In this document: in pieces, positions 54,429 to 64,000 of the stretch
Position numbering within the stretch: position 1 is the stretch's first letter
How the letters are laid out: the number at the start of each line of letters is the position of its first letter
Origin: Rhodotorula mucilaginosa
Lineage: Eukaryota; Basidiomycota; Microbotryomycetes; Sporidiobolales; Sporidiobolaceae
DNA length: 64,000 nucleotides
Direction: 5' to 3'
Assembly: GCA_034406715.1 (NCBI GenBank)
Contig: CP137864.1
Span: 868,001-932,000, forward strand
Notes under the pieces: generated by a model
Databases searched by the model: none
Seen by the model: only the letters and a program-made list of their open reading frames with translations
Told to the model about the DNA's origin: nothing
Translations under genes and position numbers: made by a program

Positions 54429-55797
54429 ATGATGACGTCTCGTCGTCGTCTTCGACCGCGAGCCACTCGCCCGACTCCGCTACACTGGCTCAGCCGGACT
54501 GCTTTCACCGCCTTGTTACTCGCTACCGCAGCAGCCCGCGCGAGCACTCAAGTCCAGCCAGGTCCGGACGACGATTGCGCCCTCGCTCACGATCCCGACT
54601 TGAACGACACCCTCGATTCCGCCGTCTGGCCAGCGAACGCGGCTGCTCCACTTTCGGACGGCTACGATCTCTTGTTCGAAAAAGCGAGGAGAGAAGTCCG
54701 ACTCGAGCAAAGGGCCGAAGAGGAGAGCCGCCGCCGTCAGAAGCAGTGCAAAAACGACCGCCGCCGCCGAGGCGGTGATGCCGGCGACTTGGACGAGTCC
54801 GATTACGCTTCCTCCACCACTGGAGCAGCATCACTAGAGCCGGCGAACGGCGTGCGTGTCGTCCGCGAGACGTTCTACATCCCTCGGGACCAACTCGGTG
54901 GATCTCCAGAACGCGAGGAGGACTCGTCAGTCGCGCCACAAGAGTCGAATGCTGTCGGTGCGGGCGCCTCGAGTTCGGATCCGTCGCCGCCGGCCGACTT
55001 TCGCCAGACGGTCGGCAAACTTAGGAGTGAGTCCTTCGCTCGTGCCGATGCATTTGGCCATCCGCGCACTCTCAATCGGTCAGCAAACTAACTGACCCGC
55101 GTTGCTTCCAGTCCTGCGCCCTCTCTTCACCTACGCGATCCAGCATCCCTTGCGCTTCCTCCTCTCCTACCTCATCTCGCCCCTCCTCTCCCTGACCTGG
55201 TTCCTCCTCGTCGAGCTCGCGTCCTGGATCCTCCTCCTCTTCTACCCCATAACTTACCTCATCTCGACGTTCGTCCTCGCGCCTCTCTACGCCTTCTCGA
55301 GTGCCCTGTCGGCCCTCGCGCCCGTCTTGTACGCCCTCGGAGGGGCACTCGCGATCGGAGCGGGGATCGGCGCCTTGGGCGGACTCGTCGCGGCGCAAAG
55401 CACCCGCACCGTGCTCGACGCGATGGTGGACCGCACGCAGAAGACCCTGAGGTGGTTCGGCATCTTGGCCAAAGACGAGGAGGGCTCGCGCCTCGACGAG
55501 GAGCAAGAAAACGATGAGGCCGCATCTCGAGACAGCTACGCCGACCTTTCCCGCGAAGCGGACCAACTGGCGGAGGAGGCGATCGCAGAAGCCGAGGCCG
55601 AGGGCGCCAGTGACCAGCAGCCGAAGAAAGAGGAGGAGTACGTGGTGGCCGTGCAAAAGGACGACGACCGAGAGTGGCACCGCGCCCACGCGGCTGCCGA
55701 GGCGCGCGCGAACCGCATCGAGGCGCTCAGGTACCGCGTCAAACTCGAGGATGCCGGTCCGAGCCACCCCACCGACACCTCCATGCTCGTAGCTTGA
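54429..55797 (+). CDS. Orphan multi-span membrane protein
   Basis: ATG at 54429 (MMTSRRRLRPRATRPTPLHW), possibly the second ATG at 54432. A hydrophobic stretch FTALLLATAAARAS near residue 26 may be a signal anchor. An acidic/basic soluble region follows. The single intron (A|gtgagt to cttccag) joins VGKLR to ILRPLFTYAIQHPLRFLLSY. Then at least three closely spaced membrane helices appear: FLLSYLISPLLSLTWFLLVE, ASWILLLFYPITYLISTFVL and VLYALGGALAIGAGIGALGG. The C-terminal tail is long, acidic and helical. The hairpin-rich hydrophobic region suggests ER or organelle membrane; function unknown. It may belong to a conserved basidiomycete/ascomycete family, but I cannot name it. Confidence 0.7.
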
Positions 55798-56564
55798 TTC
55801 GCAGACAAGGAAATCGAACGGTCCTCTCGCTTTTCCGGAGGCCACCAGAAGCGGACGGAGCCGCGAGTCAAAGGGGAACGAACGACAGGGCTTAACGTTG
55901 CAAAAACGAGGAGCACAAGAAACAATGTGTTATATGCTTGGGGCGAGGCGAGAGAAATGTCCGAGTCCGGGGAGGGGGCGCACACCAGGAAGCGAGAGGA
56001 AGTGAAAAGAGTTCGGCAGGGGATGAAAGACGAGTGGAAGAAACAAGGATGCACAATGAGTGGGGAAGGAGAAGGGAAACACATGCTATCGATTGCGCGC
56101 ATGCAGCTATAGACATAGGAGGGGGAAAATTTGCGAAGGAATTGAACCGAAAGGCGGGATATGTGAAATGGAGTTGGAAGGCCCCGGTAAGAGAACTGGG
56201 CTGGGGGGTATGAGATGTGTGTGAGGTGCGACCGAGCCCGTTCTGCCGTATGGGACGGTATCCGGATGATGTACAAGTGTCGAAAAGCGCGAGATGGTGC
56301 ATGTACACAAAGTTTCGAGAGGGGGGGCGAAGGCGAAACGGCGTGCGAGTTCGCAAAGTCGGTCCGGTATGGAAGGACGAGTCGAGTCGAGTCGAATCAA
56401 GTGACTTATCCGAGTGCCGCAGACATGCCGCGAATATATGCGAGAGGTGGCGATAGTATACACAACGACGAGACGGAAACGATTCGAAATGGAACGAAAG
56501 CGTCCGGCGAGGAAGGCGCGCGCGGCGAACGGGTGTAGGCGCAGCATGATACGAGCGAAGGCGC
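55798..56564. other. Convergent intergenic region
   Basis: This 767-bp stretch lies between the 3' ends of the membrane-protein gene (plus) and WHI3 (minus). It is purine-rich on the plus strand and probably holds a long WHI3 3' UTR. A GAGTC repeat occurs near 56380-56400. No coding signal is seen. Confidence 0.45.
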
Positions 56565-59500
56565 TCATGGATCAAAGCTGAACGGCGAAAAGTTGCCGCC
56601 GTACAAGCTCGCGCTGGACGGCGACGGTGACCCCTGACTGCCCGGGGGCGCGGACGGGAAGGTGTTGTAAGACGACGCGACGTTCGGCTGCTGCGAGAGG
56701 GGCGACAACGTCTGCGGCGAGCGGGCAAGGGCTGCTGCAGCACCGCCGTGGCTCGAGTAAGACGGCGTCTCGCCGTAGATCGGATCGGGCGGACGACGGT
56801 GCGGGTCGAACGGGTCATACTGGCCCGCCGCTGAGGTCAGCGTGTTGGCGTACGGCGAAGTGATGTACGGGCTCGATTGTTGACCCTCCATGGACGCGTG
56901 CTGAAGCGGCATCGGCGACGGGTTGCCGGACGCGACCCCGTTCGACCGAACCCCGAGCGGGTTCTTGGAGTAGCTCAGGCGGATGCCGCCCTTGACGAGA
57001 CCGCCGAGCGTGTGGCCGTACAACTCTTGCATCGCACGAGTCGCGTGCGCCGTGTCGACAAACTCGACAAACACGATCGGACCGTTCGATTTCGACCGGA
57101 ATTGCAACCGCTTGAAGCCGGGACACCGCGAGAAAGCGTTGCGAAGACCTGCACAAGCCGGCGAAGGAGTCAACAAAACCGCAGCGACGCAGGCACAGAT
57201 GGGCAGAACGTACTGTCTTCGAGGTGCGAAGCGCTGAACGGGCCCGTCAAAGATGGCAAGACGGCCGGCAGACCACCAACGTAAAGCGTGCTGCGAGGCG
57301 AGGAGGCGGCGTTAGACACGACCCGAGCAGCTGGACAGCAAAGAAGGGCTCACTTTTTCGGCGCGTTCATGTCGGCGGGATTCTGGGTGCGAGGCGCCGC
57401 ATACCCAAGCGGCGGACTCTGCATCGGCATCTGCTGAGGGGCAGCCGTCGCGCCGCCTAGAACCGTCGGGAAAGGGATGTACGGCTGTCCGCGCGCGGAA
57501 CCGGTCGAGTCGCGCGCCCCGTGCTGGAGGTGCTGCTGCTGCTGTTGCTGTCGGAGCATGGCCTGGGCAACGAGTGCGGCCTGATCCAGGGTCTGCTGCG
57601 ACGGCGGACCGAGCACCGGTTCGTTCGGACTAGTCTCGTACTGCTGCGCGCGCGCGTACGGCTGCCGGCCATATGCGCCTTCTACAGCAGCGATCGAATA
57701 CGATTGCGGTTGCGACGCCGTCGAGGACGAGGCCGCGATCGATTCGGCGTACGTGTCTCCTCCACCTGCGTCGAACCCACTGATGGTGCTGTAGGATTCG
57801 CGCCGCAGTGGATATGGCCCGTCGCCAACAGTCCGGTACGGATCTTGCACCGCAGTTGATGCAGCGGGCGTCTTCGGGCCCGCAAGAGCGCTTTGCCTCG
57901 CAATCTCGGCGAGGACGGCCGGGTTCAGGTTGCTGACGTTCGCGAGCTTGGCCAACGTTGCCGAATCGAGCGCGCTGAGCGGGATCGAAGGTCCCGAACC
58001 ACCCATCGCGGAAGCAGCCGTCGTCGCGGCGGCTGCAACGGAGGCGGCCGCAGCTTCGAGCGAAGATGCCGTAGTCGATGGCGCCGGCTGGGAGGGCGGC
58101 GGAATTGGAGTCGTCGGCATGCGCGGGAGGGTCGTCTGTTGCTGGGAAGCGAGAGGCGCGGTCGCAGGATAAAGAGCTGCCGACGTCGCGGTTGTCGGAG
58201 TCGAAGTCGAGTTCGTCCCGTCCGGGGCGCCCACGACCGATGGCGTGGCCGATTTCTTGAAATGCAGATTCTTTTTCGCCATCTCGGCTTTCAGGACCAT
58301 CGACTTTTCCTGGTCCACCTTGCGACCGGAGAGGATGTCTGCCGCGGCGAGGGCATGTTGCCGCGTGACGAAGCGCGCAAAGCCGATGATCTGCTTCCGC
58401 GGCGCCGTCGTCCCTCCTCCGCCGCCACTGGCCGCGCCGCTCGTGCTGCCGTTCGACGAAACGGTCGTCGACTCGCGCGGGAGGGCGAACGGATCCCGCG
58501 TCGCATGCAGGAGGTATTGCGGCAGAGTCGAAAAGGGCGGGGCGACATCGTCCTGACTCGGGCGCGGTGCTTGCTCGTCGTCGGTCGGAGTCGGCAGTTT
58601 GAGCGAAGCCGCCTCGAAGCCTTCCGCGAACGTGAACATGTTCTGGAACTCGCGTTCGGTCATGTCGTCCGGGAATCCGACGACAAAGACTGTCGTCACT
58701 TCGTCGACCGAACCGGACGAGACCGAATCGGCGCCCGAGGTGCTGCCTGGGCCGGACGCGGTCGGACCCGGCTGCAGCGATCCGAACCGCGAGAGCAACG
58801 CGCGGTCGACTCCTTGATAGCCCTCTAGACCCGCCGCCGATTCGGGCACGAGAGTCGAAGCGTAAGAAGGGTGCCGAGTCGGGTAAACTTCTGTGCCGAT
58901 CGCGCTCTGCGGTGTGTCCTGGACGGCCGAGCCGTACGAGAAGAGCGAGCTTGTCTGGACGGGAGTCTGTGCGGAGAAGTAGGCTTGCGCGCTCGCCATC
59001 TGCGACGAGCAGGGAATGGCGGGTGACGGACTGAAGGAGGAGGGAGACGAGAGATGCGGGAACGCCCGCTGGGAGGAAGTGGTCGAAGCCATGCCGGGAG
59101 AGCTCGACGCCCAACTCGCCTAGAAGTAAGAAACCAGTCAGCGGCGGAACCGCGCGAGGAAAGGAAGAGAAACCGCGCGCGTACCTCTCTTTCGCGAGTG
59201 CGTTCAGCCAGGCTCGCCAGGCTCGAGACGCTCGTAGAGCTCGACCACGGGTTCGGCCGAGCCGAGCTGCTCTGTTGCGAGCTAGTCGAGACCGACGAAG
59301 GTGCGAACGGAGGCACGAGCGGACTGAGAGGACTGCCGACCGTGAAGGTGCTCGAACCGTCTCCGACAGGGTTTGCATAGGTGGCGCGGGAAGCAGCAGC
59401 GCTCGCGATCGGTGGCGAGTTCGGTGGACGATCGAGCCTGACCGCGTTCAGGTGCAGCCACGTCTCGTCGATCTCGCTCTCGTGCGCGTTCGGGTCCTCG

Positions 59501-60183
59501 AGCATGTCTCCCGCTGCCCAGTCTGCTGCACCGCCGCCGACCGAGGACGAGCGCCCATCCCGCTCGCGCTCGCGCGACCTCGACGGCTGGGCCGACAATG
59601 CACTCGAGTCGAAGCCGAGTCCGCGCAAGCGAGATCCGCCGCCGCCGCCGGGCGGACGCTTGTCGCCCTCGTTCGACGAAGGCGGCGAGAGAGAAGGTCC
59701 CGTCGTCGAGCTGTGGGCGCGTCGCGGGCCGAGTAAGTCGTCGTAATCGAACGCGGCCGCCGAGCTCAGACTCGAGGAAGTGTAGGAGGGTTGGTTCGAG
59801 CGCGGCGACGAGAGGCCACGCGGGTGGTGGCTGGACGAGGTCGAAGAGACGGCGCTCGGCGGACGGGCGTGCGAAGAGGCCGGCGAGGTCGGCCCGCTCG
59901 GATCTGAGCGCACTCCTCCGTCACTGGCGGATGGCCCAGGCGAGGCCGAGTCGGGTCTCGCAGCCGCCCAGCCCGCCGAACCGCCTTGGGCAGAACCGTG
60001 ACTGGGCTGGCGACGGTGTTCGCCGGTGCCGCTCTGAGCGGGCCCGTCACCGCTTCTGGGAGCTGCTGTACTCTCCTGCGAGTTACTGGTGGTGCGAGAA
60101 TGTGCTGGTCCCGCTGGTGATGCCGTATCTGGCGGTGGCGGTACGGTCTCCGTCCCGCTGCTTCCGGCCCCCTCTTGCTCCAT
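56565..60183 (-). CDS. WHI3: WHI3-type RNA-binding cell-cycle regulator
   Basis: Whi3 binds G1 cyclin mRNA and sets cell size and commitment. ATG at 60183 (MEQEGAGSSGTETVPPPPDT). A Ser/Pro-rich disordered start is followed by a first RRM (VTTVFVVGFPDDMTEREFQN at about 58690, RNP1-like IIGFARFVTRQHALAA) and a long Ala/Ser/Thr/Gln-rich linker with a short polyGln. A C-terminal RRM is split by two introns: NTLYVGGLPAVLP, then SLRNAFSRCPGFKRLQFRSK. Its end, GGIRLSYSKNPLGVR, is the signature of Whi3/Whi4. The N-terminal RRM is degenerate in budding yeast but visible here. Stop at 56565-56567 after NFSPFSFDP. The exon junction near 59120 joins ERTREREA to SWASSSPGMAS. Confidence 0.9.
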
Positions 60184-61270
60184 CCTGGCCCTGATCGACT
60201 CGGTTCTGGCGCGAGGCGGTCTATGCTGCGTGTTGGTACTGCCTGCGGGGGTTGAAAAGGCCCGGCGAGGGGTATGCGAGGTCGGGAAGGAGAGGCGGAC
60301 GCAGGAATCGGTACGCGGAACGGCGGCGTCGTCCGTTCGTTCGTTCGCGCGAGGCGTGTGCACGCGGCCTGTCCGCAGCCGAGCCGAGTGTGTCTCTCTG
60401 AGCGCAGTGGGCCTTCGCTAGAGCGTACGAATGAAGCGTGTCGTCCACGGTCCCCAAGCGAGGCGTGCGAGGCTGGCGATCCAGATGCGCGGCCCAAACA
60501 GGCAGGCGACTCGGTCCGCTGAGGTTCGGTCGGGTTGCGAGGGTCGTGTGCAGTCGAGACGGCGCCTACGCAGCGTGTGCGATTTACTGGAACAGACTCG
60601 ATCGAGCTAGAGTGGAGCCTCGGTCCGTCGAGTCGGCGCTACACGCTGAACGACGAATGAGGTCAAGCGATCGCGGCGGTGCGGGCGAGAGCTCGCTCGA
60701 AAGGGGGCGGCGGTCGGTGTCGCGGCGATGTAATATTGACCGCGCTCACAGGGCAACCTTGGAAGCGGGTGGTGGCTCGTCAGCGTGCGCGTCTGCGAGG
60801 TTTGGCGGAATCGGGGTCAAAAGTCGGAGGGCGAATGAGGCGGTGCCGCGAGTTCGACATCGAGTGAATGCATGCAAAGTGCTGACGACCGACCGCAGCT
60901 GGTGCGGGCCCTACACCCGCCGGAGGAGCGCGCGGGCACCAGTAGCATGTTGATACAATCTGTAGAGTGAGCTAGAGCTGGTCTCCAAGCGCGCAGAGGG
61001 TGGACCAGCGAGTGCGAATGGGTGAAGGCCAAGCGAGAGTCTCGCCAGCAGGGTGCGCGCTAATTCAACGGTGCGACCCCTGAGCACGACCCCGGAACTC
61101 GCCGGATCGATGCCTATACGCAGTCTTCTGCTCTGTAGGCCACAGCAAATTCAGGCTGCGTATCCGGGAGATAAACGACCGCCGCTCGAATTTTCTCCAC
61201 GTTCATCCCGGCCGAAAAAACTCCGCGAGCACGCTCAAAGAGACTGGATAGCGCGATGGACGAAATTCGA
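60184..61270. other. 1.1-kb region: WHI3 upstream and TVP23 downstream
   Basis: This is the WHI3 promoter and leader plus the 3' end of TVP23, both on the minus strand. Short CGTT repeats occur near 60332-60345. Open frames show no family resemblance. Confidence 0.4.
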
Positions 61271-62459
61271 CTACCCAAAGAACCGACTGAACGCCGAGCT
61301 CGCGAGCCCGCTGACGAGACTGCCGCCAAAGCCTCCGACCTGGCCCAGCATGCCCTGCGCAGCCATCCCCGTCGCCCATTTCCGCTTGGCGTCGCGGTCC
61401 TGTAGAGGGAAGAGAAAAGGCGAAATTAGTCAACGGTCGAGAGCAAGCTGCTTTGGCTTGTGACGCTGCAACGAAGTGAGAACGCACGGCTGAGAAAGAA
61501 AGAGGGCCGTCAGTGGGGTTTGTTCCGCAGGACGCGGGAGAAAGAAGCCTGCAACCCGCGCGCTCACCATAAGTGTATCCGACTGTATTTGTCACGTTGA
61601 ACACGAGCGCGAGCATGACGATCGGCAAGAACGAAATGTTGAATTTGAGGATGCCGACAAACAGCAACAACACCCACGCGAGCGGGAACTGTTGGTCGAG
61701 GAGATCAGTCAGCGGGAACGAGCGCCGGAGCGCGCGCACGCGCACAAGACTCACGGTGTACATGGCGATCCAGAACATTTTGGCGTCGACTGCGTTTGCA
61801 GGTTGGTCCGGCTGGCGTGAGGGAGGGGGCAAGCAAGTCAGTCGGCTGGGGAGGATGCTCCTTTTCTTGCGCGCCATCAGCACTTACACTGCGGCTCTCA
61901 AACACCCAGAACGACGTCCCGTCGTCGTCGACTTGGTTCCAGAAGCGAAGACCGACGAGGACGCGCCCGGACACGTTCCGGACGGTCCAAAAGTCGAGGG
62001 CGAGCAAGACGACGACGAGAACAGTCTGCAGCGCGGGGGCGTCGCAAAGGCATCCGGTCAGATCCCGGTGGCACGTTCACTCAACGTAGAGGACTGGGCA
62101 CGCACCGAAAAGACGTAGGAAGAGACAAAGAAGCCGCAGAGGAGGTAGGTTGCGATGGCGGCCGAGCGGAAAAAGAAGAGGCAAAAGAGGGCGACGGGGT
62201 GCGCGCTCTGCTGCCATATCGACGCGTTGGCGTCGGTACTCCCTACACCGTTGACGTTGACGCTCCCCCTCGCGGCGGGTGGCTGCTGCCCATTCGCAGT
62301 TTGCATCGACCCCGATACGGCGTGAGCGCCCTGCGAGTGCGACGCCAACTCGTACGCGCGACTGCGCCCCTGCTCGGCTGCCGAGTCGTCATCGGCCGAG
62401 ATCTGACCTTCGAGGTTCCCGAGCAGATTCGTCGACGAGCCGTGCGGGTTGTATGCCAT
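61271..62459 (-). CDS. TVP23: TVP23 Golgi membrane protein
   Basis: Late-Golgi vesicle membrane protein with a role in trafficking. ATG at 62459 ([20 protein letters not shown]). A soluble Gln/Ser-rich start precedes the conserved core: [40 protein letters not shown], then [40 protein letters not shown] and [20 protein letters not shown]. The last exon reads [18 protein letters not shown] and ends at TAG 61271-61273. The [16 protein letters not shown] motif is the family signature. About four introns are present, including one in the middle of MYT/FPLAW. Length (about 300 residues) is longer than yeast Tvp23 because of the N-terminal extension. Confidence 0.93.
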
Positions 62460-62784
62460 CGTTGCGAGGTTCCGTCACGAGCAAGTGGGGAGTCGACGAC
62501 GAGGATGGTGTGTAACGAGCCTGATTTGGCGGACCCGCGGGACCTTGTGCAACGCGCACGCTGTACGTGGCACTGCCTGTTCCTACGCACGCAAGCCGCG
62601 TATGGACGAAGGCGAGAAGCGCGGCAGGGGGCGGAGTTGTAATCCGAGGTGTATTCTGCCATTACAATTGATTGCAAATGCGAGCGGTTGATCAGGTGGC
62701 GGTGCAGCTGGTTCTGATCGCTCCAGTACCTGCATCAAGCCGGCCGCGGACCGTGCCAATCAACGCGCAGAACACCTGAGGAAA
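62460..62784. promoter_or_regulatory. Divergent promoter of TVP23 and a mitochondrial gene, with TTGTAAT/ATTACAA pair
   Basis: The 325-bp region carries TTGTAAT at 62637-62643 and ATTACAATT at 62661-62669 in inverted orientation, 17 bases apart, followed by GATTGCAAAT. They lie 115-150 bases upstream of the ATG at 62785. The same half-site is found in the MCX1 divergent promoter. Confidence 0.5.
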
Positions 62785-64000
62785 ATGCTCCTGCAGACTG
62801 TCCTTCGACCGGCGACGAGCGCCTTCGCCGTTGCCTCGACCTCTCGCATCGCCTTGAACGCAGTTCCGCAAGCTTGCCGCGGCTACGCTCGACAGCATTC
62901 CTGGGCAGACGAGCAGGAAGAGCACGAGCCGCGCCAACGTAGTGGTGGCGGCGGCGACCCCTCGTCATGGCGAGCGCCGCGGCCGCAGCGCGATGCACCG
63001 CCGCATTGGACCCACCGAGACGGATCGGCGCCGAAAAAGGCGAGCAAGAAGCAGCCGCGCGTCATCCAGCATCCGCCGCTGAGCGAGGAGACCTTGAAAC
63101 GCCACGCAGAGGAGCGGGTCCGACGGGCGGAACGACTCGAGCGCAAAGACTTGACGGCGCAGCTCACACCGGTCAAGACTTGTAAGCACCGTTCTGGCTG
63201 TCTCTCTGCTTCCTGGGAGATTACAAAAGCTGAACACTCGGGTCTCATCGAACAGACATGGGCGGCTTCACGCAGCCGCGACACTTTGAGTACCTGACCG
63301 TCATGGACCCGACGCGGAAAAAGAAAGACTCGTACGAAGTGCGGCTCGGCCCGGACCGGGTCCGCCCCCAGGCAGAGGCCTACACTCCGCACACCGTCTA
63401 CCTCGCCATAACGCGGTACCCGGTGCGGTGGGGCCACGGCCGCGCGACGCGGCGCGAGTGCTTCAGCGGGTTCTGCAGCGAGGCGGAACTCGAGCAGCGG
63501 TTCAACGCGCTCAACTACGGCACTTGGAAGGAGGACGAGACGAAACTCGTCAAGCTCAAGCACGGCCAGCCGAAGCAACCCGTCTTGACTCCGGCGCACT
63601 GGCATTGTCTGCCCGAGAGCAAGGAGTACCTCGACCTCGCTGTCCTGCCCGGATCGCCCGAAGAGCGGTCCCTGTTGAACCGCCCCGCCTCGCACCTCCT
63701 CCGAGGCTTGGAGAAGGAGAGGACTCGCCTGCAAAAGTCGCTCGCAGAGGACCCGGCCTCGGTCTCGACCACTGGCCGCACGCTCGAAGAGCTTGAGGCG
63801 GTCATTGCGGAACACCGGCAACGGCTCCTCCCTCCGGTTGTCGACTACGTTCGGCCAGAACCACCGTACACGGATCCTCCTCTCGTTGTCCCGTTCCTGA
63901 CGGTGACCTTGCCGACTCGACCCCTCGCCGCGACCGTCGCCCGACTCTGCAACGGTCACCCACGCGGGCTGCCGTTCATCGCCTCGATCCCGAACGAAGA
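62785..64000 (+). CDS. Probable mitochondrial protein, 5' part (runs off right edge)
   Basis: ATG at 62785. The start MLLQTVLRPATSAFAVASTS is rich in Arg/Ser/Ala and lacks acidic residues, typical of a matrix presequence. One intron (T|gtaagc at 63182 to acag at 63255) joins LTPVKT to YMGGFTQPRHFEYLTVMDPT. The body has a basic, nucleic-acid-like composition (PTRKKKDSYEVRLGPDRVRP; TRYPVRWGHGRATRRECF). The final segment visible is VPFLTVTLPTRPLAATVARL followed by CNGHPRGLPFIASI. I do not recognise the family. A mitoribosome or mitochondrial RNA role is a guess from composition only. Confidence 0.6.

Noticed and set aside
57630-59378. 582-codon open frame on the minus strand overlapping WHI3 in another frame
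   Set aside because: It is Arg/Ala-rich shadow sequence. The WHI3 frame carries both RRM domains and the correct stop.

Overview
The window is nuclear DNA from a red basidiomycete yeast, very probably Rhodotorula mucilaginosa or a near relative. The main evidence is a six-exon phenylalanine ammonia-lyase gene (33886-36417). Its spliced product is 713 residues and, as far as I can recall it, agrees along its length with the R. mucilaginosa (R. rubra) enzyme. The GC-rich composition, the many introns of about 45-110 nt with gt...ctgac/ctaac...ag signals, and the tight gene packing all fit this group. I see no transposon, retro-element, virus-like element, CRISPR array, rRNA or tRNA.

Layout, left to right: the 5' part of a Zn2Cys6 transcription factor (minus, running off the left edge); an orphan C2H2 zinc-finger protein (minus); an orphan protein (plus); CDC48 (minus); an orphan disordered acidic protein (minus); a mitochondrial carrier of the APS/PAPS type (plus); an orphan protein (plus); SWI1 of the SWI/SNF complex (plus); PEX1 (plus); a SulP/STAS anion transporter (minus); a PTC7-type mitochondrial PP2C (plus); PAL (plus); an IML2/TTC39 protein (plus); a small NDUFA4/MLRQ-type respiratory subunit (plus); an orphan with repeated PLG-x-RF motifs (plus); an ER-type thioredoxin-like membrane protein (plus); PAH1/lipin (plus); mitochondrial ClpX/MCX1 (minus); a multi-span membrane protein (plus); WHI3 RNA-binding protein (minus); TVP23 (minus); and the 5' part of a probable mitochondrial protein (plus).

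The genes do not form one pathway. Recurring themes are organelle biology (PEX1, PAH1, MCX1, PTC7, the carrier, the MLRQ subunit) and AAA+ ATPases (CDC48, PEX1, MCX1). No obviously new multi-gene system was found. The most unusual signals are very small exons (10 nt in the zinc-cluster gene; 12 and 20 nt in the MLRQ gene), a palindromic ATTTGTAAT/ATTACAAAT element shared by two divergent promoters that each serve a mitochondrial gene, a retained ClpP-binding IGF loop in MCX1, a 19-base homopolymer at a CDC48 splice acceptor, and a clean repeat architecture in one orphan protein.

Gene ends given here include introns. Splice sites were read by eye from frame continuity and gt/ag plus branch signals, so individual junctions in weakly conserved genes are provisional.
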